Under the pieces are notes generated by a model, which ran no database searches, was not told the origin of the DNA, and was given only the letters and a program-made list of their open reading frames with translations. This document shows positions 16,730 through 25,062 of a DNA stretch of 53,829 nt, piece after piece. This DNA is from Candidatus Thorarchaeota archaeon (GTDB taxonomy: Archaea > Asgardarchaeota > Thorarchaeia > Thorarchaeales > Thorarchaeaceae), in the NCBI GenBank assembly GCA_016839345.1, contig JAEOUL010000118.1, positions 1 through 53,829 of the forward strand, given 5' to 3'. The stretch's first letter is position 1. Each line of letters opens with the position of its first letter. A program made the translations under genes and the position numbers.

Positions 16730-18323
16730 ATGCCCAGAGAAAAGTGAGAATTGCTGTCACAAGTGTCATTAGAACTGCCACTACGAGACCATATCTAATC
16801 ACTTCTCCTTCAATTCCAATCTCATCTATGACTGCTGCAGCATTCTGTATTTTAGCCGGACTCAGAACACTAGCAAGTCCCCCTCCAACTCCATTTGAGG
16901 CTGCAACAACGATCGAATTTGCTGAAATCAGATTACTTGTTTCAACATGATACCTAGTGAACATCGCGATGGCAGAGGTTTCTGAACCAGAGATGAATCC
17001 GCCAAGAAGTCCCAAGAAGGGAGCAAGGAGAGGATAGAGGAGACCAAGACCAGCTGTCACTGAAGCGAGTAGATAGATCATGTTGTTTGTTGGATCTCCA
17101 ACAGTGATTGGATTTACCCAAGCTCCACCTGAGTTAACTGTCCAACCACTGAAATTCATTACATCAGCCATGGCAAAGAAGATTGCAGCAGCCAACACTG
17201 GACGTGGTGCTCTCTTCTTGAAACTTGAGAATGTTCTCTTCAATACTTCTCTATCTGTCTTCAAGAAGGGCATTGAAACAATTGTAGCGATTAGCATCAG
17301 AGTATATGCTTGCCAGAGGAATCTTGTACTGATAGCATTTGGATATGCTCCAATCTGAATTGGAAATGCTAAGTCAACAAACAGAAACTGAAAGACTTGA
17401 GGGATCATGTTTGTGACCAAACTGAGAATCACAAGTACAACCCAAGGAATGCTTGCACGCGTCAGACTTAGTCCACTTTCAACCGCTAGATCCTTCTCAT
17501 TCAATGTACTTCTGTCAAGAAGTGGTTTTCCACGTGCACGGATATAGATGAAAAGGATGAGAAGCACTGTTGCTCCAGCAAATACGTTTGTAAGAGTTGT
17601 CAAAGGGAATATTACATTGCAGACAATAGCTACCAAACCAGCAGTCAGCCCACAAATACCTGCAAGAACGAAACCCTCTCTGCTTGCTAGTAATTTTCGT
17701 CCTCCAGCAATCCAAAGCATCGAGATGGCAATGCCCACACTAACTAATGGCATAAACCAGGCAAATACTGATCCAGCTTCTTGAAGTGTGACTGGTGTAG
17801 CCCATGCGCTATACTCACCTGTGAAGACAACAGCTGGCACTCCCAATAGAGCAAACGTTGTGAGTGGATCATAACCAATTGATGGTAGAGCTACAGCCAC
17901 CATTGGTGAGAAGCCAAGAGCCAGCATCACCGGAGGAAGCATGGATACTGGTGTAGCTCCAATACCAACAAGGAAGAGACCTAGACCAAAACTAATCATC
18001 AGAATCTGCATTGGTCGACTCCCGCCACCTAGTGTTTTGAAAAAGACGATTAGTCTTTGAAGAGCACCGGTCTCTTGCATATAGGTCATCATCAAGATTG
18101 ACGTAGCTACCATTAGTGAGATGGGAAATGACTTCACGATACCAGCAATGCTGGCAGTAATAGCTATACCAATGTCGGTTTGAAATGCTACAATTGCGAT
18201 GAGGAGTGTAATGCCCCAAACGATGACACCTGTCACATCAGCTGATTTGTGCAAGATAATCAATAATACCAGTGCCAAAATAATCGGCAGGATAATCAGT
18301 AGAAATCCAAGAAAGACATCCAT
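16722..18323 (-). CDS. L-lactate permease (LctP) family transporter
   Basis: 533 residues with about 13-14 transmembrane segments. 'PLTTFALLGVPAVVFTGEYSAWATPV', 'GGFISGSETSAIAMF' and 'AASNGVGGGLASVLSPAKI' match the LctP family's conserved blocks, which move lactate or glycolate with protons. The start codon shares its first base with the stop of the upstream SDR gene (position 18323), so the two are translationally coupled. The transported acid could differ from lactate, since the family is broad. Confidence 0.88.
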   Translation of the reverse strand: MDVFLGFLLIILPIILALVLLIILHKSADVTGVIVWGITLLIAIVAFQTDIGIAITASIAGIVKSFPISLMVATSILMMTYMQETGALQRLIVFFKTLGGGSRPMQILMISFGLGLFLVGIGATPVSMLPPVMLALGFSPMVAVALPSIGYDPLTTFALLGVPAVVFTGEYSAWATPVTLQEAGSVFAWFMPLVSVGIAISMLWIAGGRKLLASREGFVLAGICGLTAGLVAIVCNVIFPLTTLTNVFAGATVLLILFIYIRARGKPLLDRSTLNEKDLAVESGLSLTRASIPWVVLVILSLVTNMIPQVFQFLFVDLAFPIQIGAYPNAISTRFLWQAYTLMLIATIVSMPFLKTDREVLKRTFSSFKKRAPRPVLAAAIFFAMADVMNFSGWTVNSGGAWVNPITVGDPTNNMIYLLASVTAGLGLLYPLLAPFLGLLGGFISGSETSAIAMFTRYHVETSNLISANSIVVAASNGVGGGLASVLSPAKIQNAAAVIDEIGIEGEVIRYGLVVAVLMTLVTAILTFLWAFT

Positions 18324-19318
18324 TATTTATTCCTCTTCAAGAGACCTTCTTCGAAATACCAATTGATTGCGCGTTTGTATCCTTCAATCATAGTTACCTT
18401 TGGCGACCATCCAAGCAAACGTTTAGCCTTTTCATTTGAGTAGACACGAGATGCATACATGATATCCACAGATTTCGTGCGCCAGAAGAATGTCTTCTTT
18501 TTTCTGTTCTTGAATGGACTGAGGATGGCCATCCCAAGTTTGGCTAAGAACTTTGGAACACGCAATCGGGGTGGTTTTACTCCAAGTTCCTCCGTCATCA
18601 ATGTCACAAACTCTTCCCAGCTCATCGAGTCATCGGGACAAATGATGAATGTGTTGTTCAGAGCAGCCATAGATGTCAGAGCAGAGATAAACGCAGAAAC
18701 GACGTCATCTATGTGTATATACATATACCGGGCACTGAGGTCTGTAGGTAGAGCAAAGACGTTGCCCTGATACAGTTCCTGTATCACCTCATACATGACA
18801 TAGAGATCGCCTTCGCCCAGAACACCAGTCGGACGGAGAATAATATGAGCCAGTCCTGTATCATTCGTGATTTTGCAAATCGCCTGTTCAGCAAGAATCT
18901 TACTCTCACCATAACTGAAATCGGGTCGAAGCTCTGTATCCTCATTAGCCGGAGGAAATCGAATGGTTCCCATTGTTTCAGCAGTTGAGCAGTAAATAAA
19001 TCGCTTAACATTGGTTCCCACACATGCATTCATGAGGTTCTTTGTTCCTTCCACATTAACTTTGAACATAAGATTCTCATCAGCTGGATAGAAGTTGAAA
19101 TAGGCGGCAAGATGATATACAACATCCACGCCCTGTACAGCATTCTCAAGACTAGCGATATCAAACAAGTCCGCTTCTCTAATCTCGATTGATTTGGGTA
19201 ACCCCTCAGTATTACTTGTAGACCTTACTAAGGCAACAACCTCATGCTCGTCCTCAAGGAGCTTTGAGATTAGACGACCACCAATGAATCCAGTTGCTCC
19301 GGTGACCAAGATCTTCAC
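18323..19318 (-). CDS. NAD-dependent epimerase/dehydratase (extended SDR)
   Basis: 331 residues. NAD(P) site GATGFIG at residues 7-13, active-site Ser/Thr at 111-112 (YCSTAETMG), and catalytic Y136 and K140 (YGESK). The overall pattern ('VVYHLAAYFNFYP', 'NVEGTKNLMNACV', 'ILRPTGVLGEGD') is close to dihydroflavonol-reductase/3-beta-hydroxysteroid-dehydrogenase-like SDRs acting on lipids or small alcohols, rather than nucleotide-sugar epimerases. First gene of a two-gene unit with the LctP-like permease, so it may act on a hydroxy acid that the permease carries; this is inferred only from coupling. Confidence 0.88.
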   Translation of the reverse strand: MKILVTGATGFIGGRLISKLLEDEHEVVALVRSTSNTEGLPKSIEIREADLFDIASLENAVQGVDVVYHLAAYFNFYPADENLMFKVNVEGTKNLMNACVGTNVKRFIYCSTAETMGTIRFPPANEDTELRPDFSYGESKILAEQAICKITNDTGLAHIILRPTGVLGEGDLYVMYEVIQELYQGNVFALPTDLSARYMYIHIDDVVSAFISALTSMAALNNTFIICPDDSMSWEEFVTLMTEELGVKPPRLRVPKFLAKLGMAILSPFKNRKKKTFFWRTKSVDIMYASRVYSNEKAKRLLGWSPKVTMIEGYKRAINWYFEEGLLKRNK

Positions 19319-19387
19319 GGAGAGTTACCTCGAGTGACATCTTAATGGTCCTTCATTTATTTGTTCCCTCTTACCGCAGTACAAGTT

Positions 19388-20119
19388 TCAGTCTAAATAC
19401 GAATCTATTGATGGAAGAATAACACCAGCTTCTCCTGAAAGATGAACATCAACAAGGCTAGTCAATTCGGTTTGCTCCACATTAACTTCTAGAAGTTTAC
19501 CTCCAAGTTTTTTTACAATCAAAGGAAATGATGCAGCAGGATACACTATAGCAGATGTACCAATAACAAGACATACATCGGCTTTATCCAACTCAATATA
19601 CACTTGGTCCATTATATCTGAGTTCAACGACTCGCCAAACCATACAACATCAGGTCGAAGATGACTATTACACTTTGGACATGGTGGAATTCCAGAAGCT
19701 GGCTCACTCAATCTTCCAGTATAGCTGCATTTGGTGCATTTCAGAGCCCATAGATCTCCATGAACCTCTAGAACATTTTGAGACCCTGCCCGTTTATGTA
19801 AACCATCAACATTTTGTGTTATCAAAAATTTGAGGATGCTTTTCTCCTCCCATTTAACCAGAGTCTTATGAGCAAAATTGGGTTCACATTCCGCAATCAG
19901 TCCTTGCCTCCAAGAGTACCACTCCCACACTAATGATGGATTGTTCGCAAATGCAGCAGGAGTAGCCAATTGCATCGCATCATAATTTCGCCACAAGCCA
20001 TCCTTTCCTCGAAATGTAGGTATGTTAGATTCTCTAGAAATACCTGCACCTGTCAAAGCAACAAGATATTTTGAGTTACTAATAATCTCCGCCGCTGCTT
20101 TAATTGATCTATTGACCAT
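19388..20119 (-). CDS. Sir2-family NAD-dependent protein deacylase (sirtuin)
   Basis: 243 residues, a minimal archaeal sirtuin. GAGIS (24-28) and TQNVD (101-105) make the NAD site, H120 is the general base (EVHGDLW), and C128, C131, C147 and C150 hold the zinc. R36 and nearby residues form the cofactor loop (PTFRGKDGLW). Removes acetyl or longer acyl groups from lysine, for example on Alba, histones or acyl-CoA synthetases. It is a single gene transcribed away from an HTH regulator. A second, zinc-type lysine deacetylase is encoded at 47996-49141. Confidence 0.95.
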   Translation of the reverse strand: MVNRSIKAAAEIISNSKYLVALTGAGISRESNIPTFRGKDGLWRNYDAMQLATPAAFANNPSLVWEWYSWRQGLIAECEPNFAHKTLVKWEEKSILKFLITQNVDGLHKRAGSQNVLEVHGDLWALKCTKCSYTGRLSEPASGIPPCPKCNSHLRPDVVWFGESLNSDIMDQVYIELDKADVCLVIGTSAIVYPAASFPLIVKKLGGKLLEVNVEQTELTSLVDVHLSGEAGVILPSIDSYLD

Positions 20120-20272
20120 ATGAGAACCCTACTCACAAACGGAGTAATTTTTCTTAAGCCTAACCCTTCCAATAGTTACAAGTTGTTCGACCAATCCATC
20201 AGGCTTATTAAGTAAAACCGACTCTATGGATTCACTATTGTGAACATTCATACACAACTAAGGGGATATACA

Positions 20273-20773
20273 ATGTCTGTTGCCGACGTCAGGAAAGATA
20301 AACAGGTCAAACGAAGAACTTGGATGATGCCTCAAGAAGTGGAAGTCTGGTATATACTTCCAGCAATCAGAAGAGAACTCGCTAAAGTCATGAAAACTAA
20401 AGTTGTTCAGAGGGCAGATGAAGATGGAAAAATGAAGGATCACAGAATCACTCAGAAGGAAATCGCTAGAATGTTGGGTGTAACTGAACCTGCAATTACG
20501 CAATATCTGCTAAAGAAGAAAGACAAAAGGTCTCGTGGAGATCAAGTTGTCCTTCCAAATCAAATAATTCGAGAAATTGAAAAATCAGCTGATACTATGA
20601 TTAGCGATTATGAGAAAGCAAGAATGACTGATGAAGAGGACATCTTTGAGATAATGACCAAAGAAATCAATCGAATCATTAAAGCCATGCGAGATGCGGG
20701 AGTTATGTGCGATATCCATAGAGAATTTTGTGCTCATGCAAGCGATCCTTGTGAAGCGTGCAATACAAAATAG
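20273..20773 (+). CDS. HTH transcriptional regulator (COG2522-like) with a Cys/His tail
   Basis: 166 residues from ATG 20273, chosen because AGGGGA lies about seven bases upstream; a GTG at 20240 has no such site. The helix-turn-helix is 'ITQKEIARMLGVTEPAITQYL', preceded by 'EVWYILPAIRRELAKVM', the layout of the archaeal COG2522 predicted regulators. The C-terminus has 'CDIHREFCAHASDPCEAC', a Cys/His set able to bind a metal or Fe-S cluster. It is divergent from the sirtuin gene and 80 bases ahead of the crotonase gene. Target genes are unknown. Confidence 0.85.
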   Translation: MSVADVRKDKQVKRRTWMMPQEVEVWYILPAIRRELAKVMKTKVVQRADEDGKMKDHRITQKEIARMLGVTEPAITQYLLKKKDKRSRGDQVVLPNQIIREIEKSADTMISDYEKARMTDEEDIFEIMTKEINRIIKAMRDAGVMCDIHREFCAHASDPCEACNTK

Positions 20774-20858
20774 GTGAAACATGGCATTGTCAACCTTAAT
20801 CAGAAGGTTTTATTCATGTTTGTTATACATTTGAAACTCCGAAGTAGGGTGTTTGCTA

Positions 20859-21596
20859 TTGACAGGAGAAATCAAAGTTAGCATCGAGGATGCTTATGCA
20901 ATAGTTACAATCTCACGTCCTGAAAAACTGAATTCAGTCACAAAACCAATGCTTGTAGATTTTAGTGAACAGGTTTCACAGACTATCAACAATCCAAATA
21001 TCAGAGCTGTAATCTTTACAGGAGAGGGGAATCGCGCATTCAGTGCAGGGTTTGACATGGATACAGTAATGGGCCTAGAAGGAGCGGAAGTGACAGAATT
21101 CTTTAAACTGCTAGAACGTACCATGCGAATTATTCGTGAAAATCGCACCTGTGTCACGATAGCTGCTGTAAATGGATACGCAATTGGATTTGGAGCTATG
21201 GCGGCTCTCGCCTGTGACTTTCGGTTCTTTTCTGAGAATGCATCTTTTAGACTTCCAGAGGTAGAGCTGAGAGTTTTCCCAGGCGCTGGCGCAGCATCTA
21301 ATTTGCTACATCTTGTTGGTCCGGCTCGAGCAAAAGATATCCTTCTCACTACTAGGACAGTATCAGCAAAAGAGGCACTTCAAATTGGACTGGCAGACAT
21401 GGTAGTAAATCAAGATGAATTGATGCAGAAGACAATGCAGTTTCTCGAAGAGATACTCAACAAAGATGCAACAATTCTTGTTAGGACAAAAACATTAGTT
21501 GACGGTATGACTGGAAAAGACATCGCTGAAGCGGATGAGCTTGAAACAGCGTACCTCGATGAATGGCTTCGTGAGAGAGAAGGATCATCAGAATAG
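20859..21596 (+). CDS. Enoyl-CoA hydratase/isomerase (crotonase) family protein
   Basis: About 245 residues, starting at TTG 20859 with an AGGGTG site seven to eight bases before it; TTG 20853 is too close to that site. The oxyanion-hole segments are 'SAGFDMD' and 'GYAIGFGAMAAL', and 'FRLPEVELRVFPGAGA' keeps the Glu equivalent to crotonase Glu164. The Glu144 position is Met ('GFGAMAAL' against the usual 'GGGCELA'). With one acidic residue it resembles delta3-delta2 enoyl-CoA isomerases more than true hydratases. A TATA element lies near 20820-20830. It could act in fatty-acid or aromatic acyl-CoA turnover with the dienoyl-CoA-reductase-like protein encoded 6 kb away. Confidence 0.88.
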   Translation: MTGEIKVSIEDAYAIVTISRPEKLNSVTKPMLVDFSEQVSQTINNPNIRAVIFTGEGNRAFSAGFDMDTVMGLEGAEVTEFFKLLERTMRIIRENRTCVTIAAVNGYAIGFGAMAALACDFRFFSENASFRLPEVELRVFPGAGAASNLLHLVGPARAKDILLTTRTVSAKEALQIGLADMVVNQDELMQKTMQFLEEILNKDATILVRTKTLVDGMTGKDIAEADELETAYLDEWLREREGSSE

Positions 21597-21670
21597 AGAG
21601 ACCTCGACCCATTTGTTTAAATTGAAAATAATTGGTCTTCAGGGTCCCTCTACTCAAGGAGATGAATGAC

Positions 21671-22645
21671 ATGGCCAAGACGGCTGTAATCGCTATTGGT
21701 GGAAATTCATTAATCAAAGATAAAGAACACAAGACTGTCCCAGATCAGTACGCCGCAACTGCTGAAACATGTAAACACATTGCAGACATGATCCAGCAAG
21801 GTTGGAATGTTGTAATTACATCCGGGAATGGTCCTCAGGTTGGATTCATACTTAGAAGATCAGAACTTGCAGAGCATGAGTTACATCCGGTTCCGTTGGA
21901 TTATTGCGGAGCTGATACTCAAGGTGCGATTGGATACATGATTCAGAGAGCTCTATACAATGAATTTCATAAACGAAACATGAACAGACATGTTGCATCC
22001 ATTGTGACTCAGGTTAGAGTTTCAAAAGATGATCCCGCATTTGATAATCCAACCAAACCCATAGGCTCATTTATGGATGAGAAAGAAGCGAAGAAGAGGG
22101 CCAAAGAAGAGGGATGGCAGGTCAAAGAAGACTCTGGAAGAGGATGGAGACGAGTAGTACCCTCACCGATTCCTAAAGAGATTGTGGAACTTCCAGGTAT
22201 CAAGGCATTACTCAACGATGACATTATTGTATATGCAGTAGGGGGTGGAGGAATCCCTGTCGTTGCAAACGATGCAGGTGAACTAGAAGGTACTGCTGCG
22301 GTCATTGACAAGGATCGAGCTTCTAGCCTTTTAGCTACTGACCTTGAAGCAGATGTCTTGCTCATATCCACAGCAGTCGAACAAGTCTATCTAAACTTCG
22401 GTAAGGAGAACCAAGAAGCTATTGACAAAATGGACCATATTGAAGCTCAGCGTTACATGAAAGAAGGTCACTTTACACCTGGCAGTATGTATCCCAAGAT
22501 TGAAGCATGTGTTCAATTCATTAAAGATGGAGGAGAGATGGCAATCATCACAGATCCTCCAAATATAATGCGTGCTCTAAATGGAGAAACAGGCACAAGA
22601 ATTGTGAGAGGATTTGCAGTACCACCACCACCTGAGAGAACATAA
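21671..22645 (+). CDS. arcC: Carbamate kinase
   Basis: 324 residues from ATG 21671, which has AAGGAG about nine bases upstream; longer starts are rejected. The amino-acid-kinase fold is plain: 'AIGGNSL', 'VITSGNGPQVG', 'YCGADTQGAIGYMIQ', 'VVPSPIPKEIVELPGI', 'GGGGIPV', 'GTAAVIDKD', and 'EGHFTPGSMYPKIEA'. It interconverts carbamoyl phosphate + ADP with carbamate + ATP, as the last step of arginine or purine fermentation or to make carbamoyl phosphate. No arcA/arcB is beside it. RidA follows by 47 bases, so both may relate to amino-nitrogen metabolism. Confidence 0.96.
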   Translation: MAKTAVIAIGGNSLIKDKEHKTVPDQYAATAETCKHIADMIQQGWNVVITSGNGPQVGFILRRSELAEHELHPVPLDYCGADTQGAIGYMIQRALYNEFHKRNMNRHVASIVTQVRVSKDDPAFDNPTKPIGSFMDEKEAKKRAKEEGWQVKEDSGRGWRRVVPSPIPKEIVELPGIKALLNDDIIVYAVGGGGIPVVANDAGELEGTAAVIDKDRASSLLATDLEADVLLISTAVEQVYLNFGKENQEAIDKMDHIEAQRYMKEGHFTPGSMYPKIEACVQFIKDGGEMAIITDPPNIMRALNGETGTRIVRGFAVPPPPERT

Positions 22646-22692
22646 CAACCGCTAAATTAATCGATGAGCATGTTTCGTGATTCTTGATTACT

Positions 22693-23073
22693 ATGAAGTT
22701 TGAACAAGTTTCTACAAATAATGCCCCAAAAGCGATAGGGCCATACTCACAGGGAACAAAAGGCAATGGATTTGTATTCTGTTCTGGTCAGATCCCAATG
22801 AATCCTGAAACTGGAGAATTGGTCAGTGGTTCAATTACTGAACAGACAAAACAGTCACTAGCCAACGTGAAAGGCATCATTGAGGCCGCAGGGTCATCAA
22901 TGGACAGAGTAATGAAAGTCACGGTGTTTCTCAAGAACATGGATGACTTCTCTGAAATGAATGCAGAGTATACCAGGTGGTTCTCTGACATTCCACCGGC
23001 TCGTGCTGCAGTGGAAGTCGCCCGCCTTCCAAGGGATGTTGATGTAGAGATTGAAGCTATCGCACTGCTTTAA
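22693..23073 (+). CDS. ridA: RidA family 2-iminopropanoate deaminase
   Basis: 126 residues from ATG 22693; a TTG at 22684 would add three residues and is not needed. 'NAPKAIGPYSQG', 'FCSGQIPMNPETGELV', 'SSMDRVMKVTVFLKNMDDF' and 'PPARAAVEVARLPRDVDVEIEAIA' are the family blocks, with the Arg that binds the substrate carboxylate and the Glu near the C-terminus. It hydrolyses reactive enamines/imines released by PLP enzymes. A cytosolic homotrimer by family knowledge. Probably cotranscribed with carbamate kinase. Confidence 0.96.
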   Translation: MKFEQVSTNNAPKAIGPYSQGTKGNGFVFCSGQIPMNPETGELVSGSITEQTKQSLANVKGIIEAAGSSMDRVMKVTVFLKNMDDFSEMNAEYTRWFSDIPPARAAVEVARLPRDVDVEIEAIALL

Positions 23074-23163
23074 TCATTCCACATATGGGACTATAAACGC
23101 GAATCAGTTAACATGATACTGTCGGTGTCCTATGACACCATTTATTGGGGAGCCGAAGGGCAA

Positions 23164-23232
23164 GCACCGTTGCGTCACCGCTCATGTTCACATACCGAAC
23201 TTTTATATCGATGTTCGATAGGCACCGTTGTG
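23164..23232 (+). promoter_or_regulatory. Direct repeats flanking a TATA box
   Basis: GCACCGTTGCG (23164-23174) and GCACCGTTGTG (23222-23232) are 58 bp apart, one on each side of a TATA element (TTTTATATC, 23201-23209) that drives the exported protein starting at 23254. Only one base differs between the repeats. The downstream copy coincides with the expected transcription start. A regulator site is plausible, unproven. Confidence 0.4.
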
Positions 23233-23253
23233 CATATCGACTAGGTGAAACAC

Positions 23254-24402
23254 ATGAGTGGAGGACAGACAAGACTCTATGCAATTTTAGCCGTTGCAGT
23301 ATTGATTACAGCATCTATCGGCGTATATCTTGTGATGGTGTCAAATATACCAAATCTGGATGTAGCACCGGAGGTTAACCTTACAGGAAGAGATGGTATA
23401 TCAGTCAACGTCACCCTTACAGAAATGACAGAGATGTCGACAATCACACGAACAGGTTCTTACCAAAACTCCTACGGTAATGTGAGAGGAGTAGGAGTCT
23501 ATACGGGAGTCTTGATATCAGATCTCTTAGAACTAGTAGGCGGAATGTTGGAAGATGATTCAGTCAGGATAACTGCTTCTGATGGATATTCACAAACATT
23601 CGAATATGGTAAGGTCTATCCTAATGCAACTGCTTGGGACATCCAAGGAGATATGGTCTTAGCCTATGGATACAATGATACAATAGTACCGGACTATGAG
23701 CGCGGATATCAGCTTATCTTTCTCCCTGAAGATGGGTATTACTCCAATGCAGATGCAAATGCTACAACAGATCCAGATCCATATGCTGCAGGACCGCAGT
23801 GTGTAAGTAATATCGTAGAAATCAAAGTTCTTCGTGCATTGGTTGTTGATGTAGCTGGAACAGTTGAATCGTTTAAATTGAGAGAGATAACAGAGATGAC
23901 ATCAATCACAGGAGAAGGAGGTTATATGAGGAGTAGTGGAACTATCAGTGGACCATACAACTTCACAGGTGTCAGTGTTTTCGCTCTTATCTCAGGTGTG
24001 GTAACTCTTCCATCAAACTATACTTTGACTGCAACAGCGAGTGATGGATGGAGTAGTGAATACACAAAATTCATCGTAGAAGGAACAGTTAATGGATATA
24101 CTCCAACTGGAGATCCTCTAGATGAGATTCATAGTACTATGATGCTAGCGTATGAGGAGGACGGAAATCCAATTGCTGATGAAGATGGACCATTACGTAT
24201 TGTATTCATCAATGAGGATGGAAATCTAACTGATGGGTATAGGTGGGTTAGACAAGTAGTCAATCTTACAATCACAGAGGTGCTGGATTCAGGACTCGCC
24301 CAAGAGGCAAGTATTCTTGGAATTTCTGGCGATTCAATAGTTGAAATGCAAATGTGCGGTCAGAGCAACCTTTTTACCTATACATTAGTGCGCAAGCGTT
24401 AG
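23254..24402 (+). CDS. Membrane-anchored exported protein with two molybdopterin-oxidoreductase-like repeats
   Basis: 382 residues from ATG 23254 (AGGTGA SD seven bases upstream). Residues about 7-30 are a signal anchor, so the rest faces outside. Two related domains follow, about 45-200 and 205-375. Each has 'YxGV.(L/F).LI..' then a 'ASDG(Y/W)S' strand and an 'MxLAYxxxxx' strand, the pattern of the C-terminal half of sulfite-oxidase-type molybdopterin-binding domains. The cysteine expected for a sulfite-oxidase molybdenum ligand is not evident, so binding of a molybdopterin cofactor is doubtful. Family assignment is moderate. A TATA box with flanking repeats lies upstream. Confidence 0.7.
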   Translation: MSGGQTRLYAILAVAVLITASIGVYLVMVSNIPNLDVAPEVNLTGRDGISVNVTLTEMTEMSTITRTGSYQNSYGNVRGVGVYTGVLISDLLELVGGMLEDDSVRITASDGYSQTFEYGKVYPNATAWDIQGDMVLAYGYNDTIVPDYERGYQLIFLPEDGYYSNADANATTDPDPYAAGPQCVSNIVEIKVLRALVVDVAGTVESFKLREITEMTSITGEGGYMRSSGTISGPYNFTGVSVFALISGVVTLPSNYTLTATASDGWSSEYTKFIVEGTVNGYTPTGDPLDEIHSTMMLAYEEDGNPIADEDGPLRIVFINEDGNLTDGYRWVRQVVNLTITEVLDSGLAQEASILGISGDSIVEMQMCGQSNLFTYTLVRKR

Positions 24403-24423
24403 AAAACCTCGGAGTACAGAGTC

Positions 24424-25056
24424 TTGGATTCAACCTTCATTGACATTGGAGATGTCGAGTCTCTTGTGGATCAAGCATCTTCACTCATAGAGATGCGATT
24501 ATTCAACGAAGCAATGACAAAGCTTCAAAGAGGTCTCTCAGTAGATCCAACGAATGTTCGAGCATTGGAGAATCTAGTGATTTGCAATTTAGAGCTTGGG
24601 AAACCTAAGATGGCGATTCATGCATTGAACAGTCTACTCCAATTAGAACCTACATCTCCTGTTAGGTGGGGTGATAAGGGTTTCATTCATCTCTTGCTTA
24701 ATGAGAACTCAGAAGGAATTGGTGCGTTAAAAGAGAGCTTGAAACTCCAGCCACGAGATGTTCGTAAATGGGAATTGCTTGCATCAGCACTAATCTCTGA
24801 AGAGGAATGGGATGAAGCAATGGATGCATTGGAAAAGTCGCTTGATCTTAATCCAAACTCTGCAGTCACATGGTACAATCTAGCTGTCTGCCATCTATAC
24901 TTTGAAGATTTCAGTTCTGCTCTTGAAGCTGTGGAATATGCAATCTCAATAGAACCGTCACTGGAAGATCTTGCAGAACCATGGATTGGTTTCCTTGATG
25001 AAGATGAGATGATTGAAGAAGATTATCCAACAATTTCAGGAATCGTTGCATCTTGA
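24424..25056 (+). CDS. Tetratricopeptide-repeat protein
   Basis: 210 residues from TTG 24424 with GGAG about ten bases upstream. About four TPR units can be read between residues 12 and 178 ('LIEMRLFNEAMTKLQRGLSVDPTN', 'LELGKPKMAIHALNSLLQLEPTSP', 'LISEEEWDEAMDALEKSLDLNPNS', 'LYFEDFSSALEAVEYAISIEPSL'), followed by an acidic tail. TPRs mediate protein-protein contacts; there is no catalytic domain. It is 21 bases after the exported protein gene, and its 3' end faces the propeller/coiled-coil gene. It could be a scaffold for either neighbour. Confidence 0.85.
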   Translation: MDSTFIDIGDVESLVDQASSLIEMRLFNEAMTKLQRGLSVDPTNVRALENLVICNLELGKPKMAIHALNSLLQLEPTSPVRWGDKGFIHLLLNENSEGIGALKESLKLQPRDVRKWELLASALISEEEWDEAMDALEKSLDLNPNSAVTWYNLAVCHLYFEDFSSALEAVEYAISIEPSLEDLAEPWIGFLDEDEMIEEDYPTISGIVAS

Positions 25057-25062
25057 TTAGTG

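Noticed and set aside
20894..21349. 151-residue minus-strand frame opposite the crotonase gene
   Set aside because: Antisense to a clear family member; no ribosome site or known motif.
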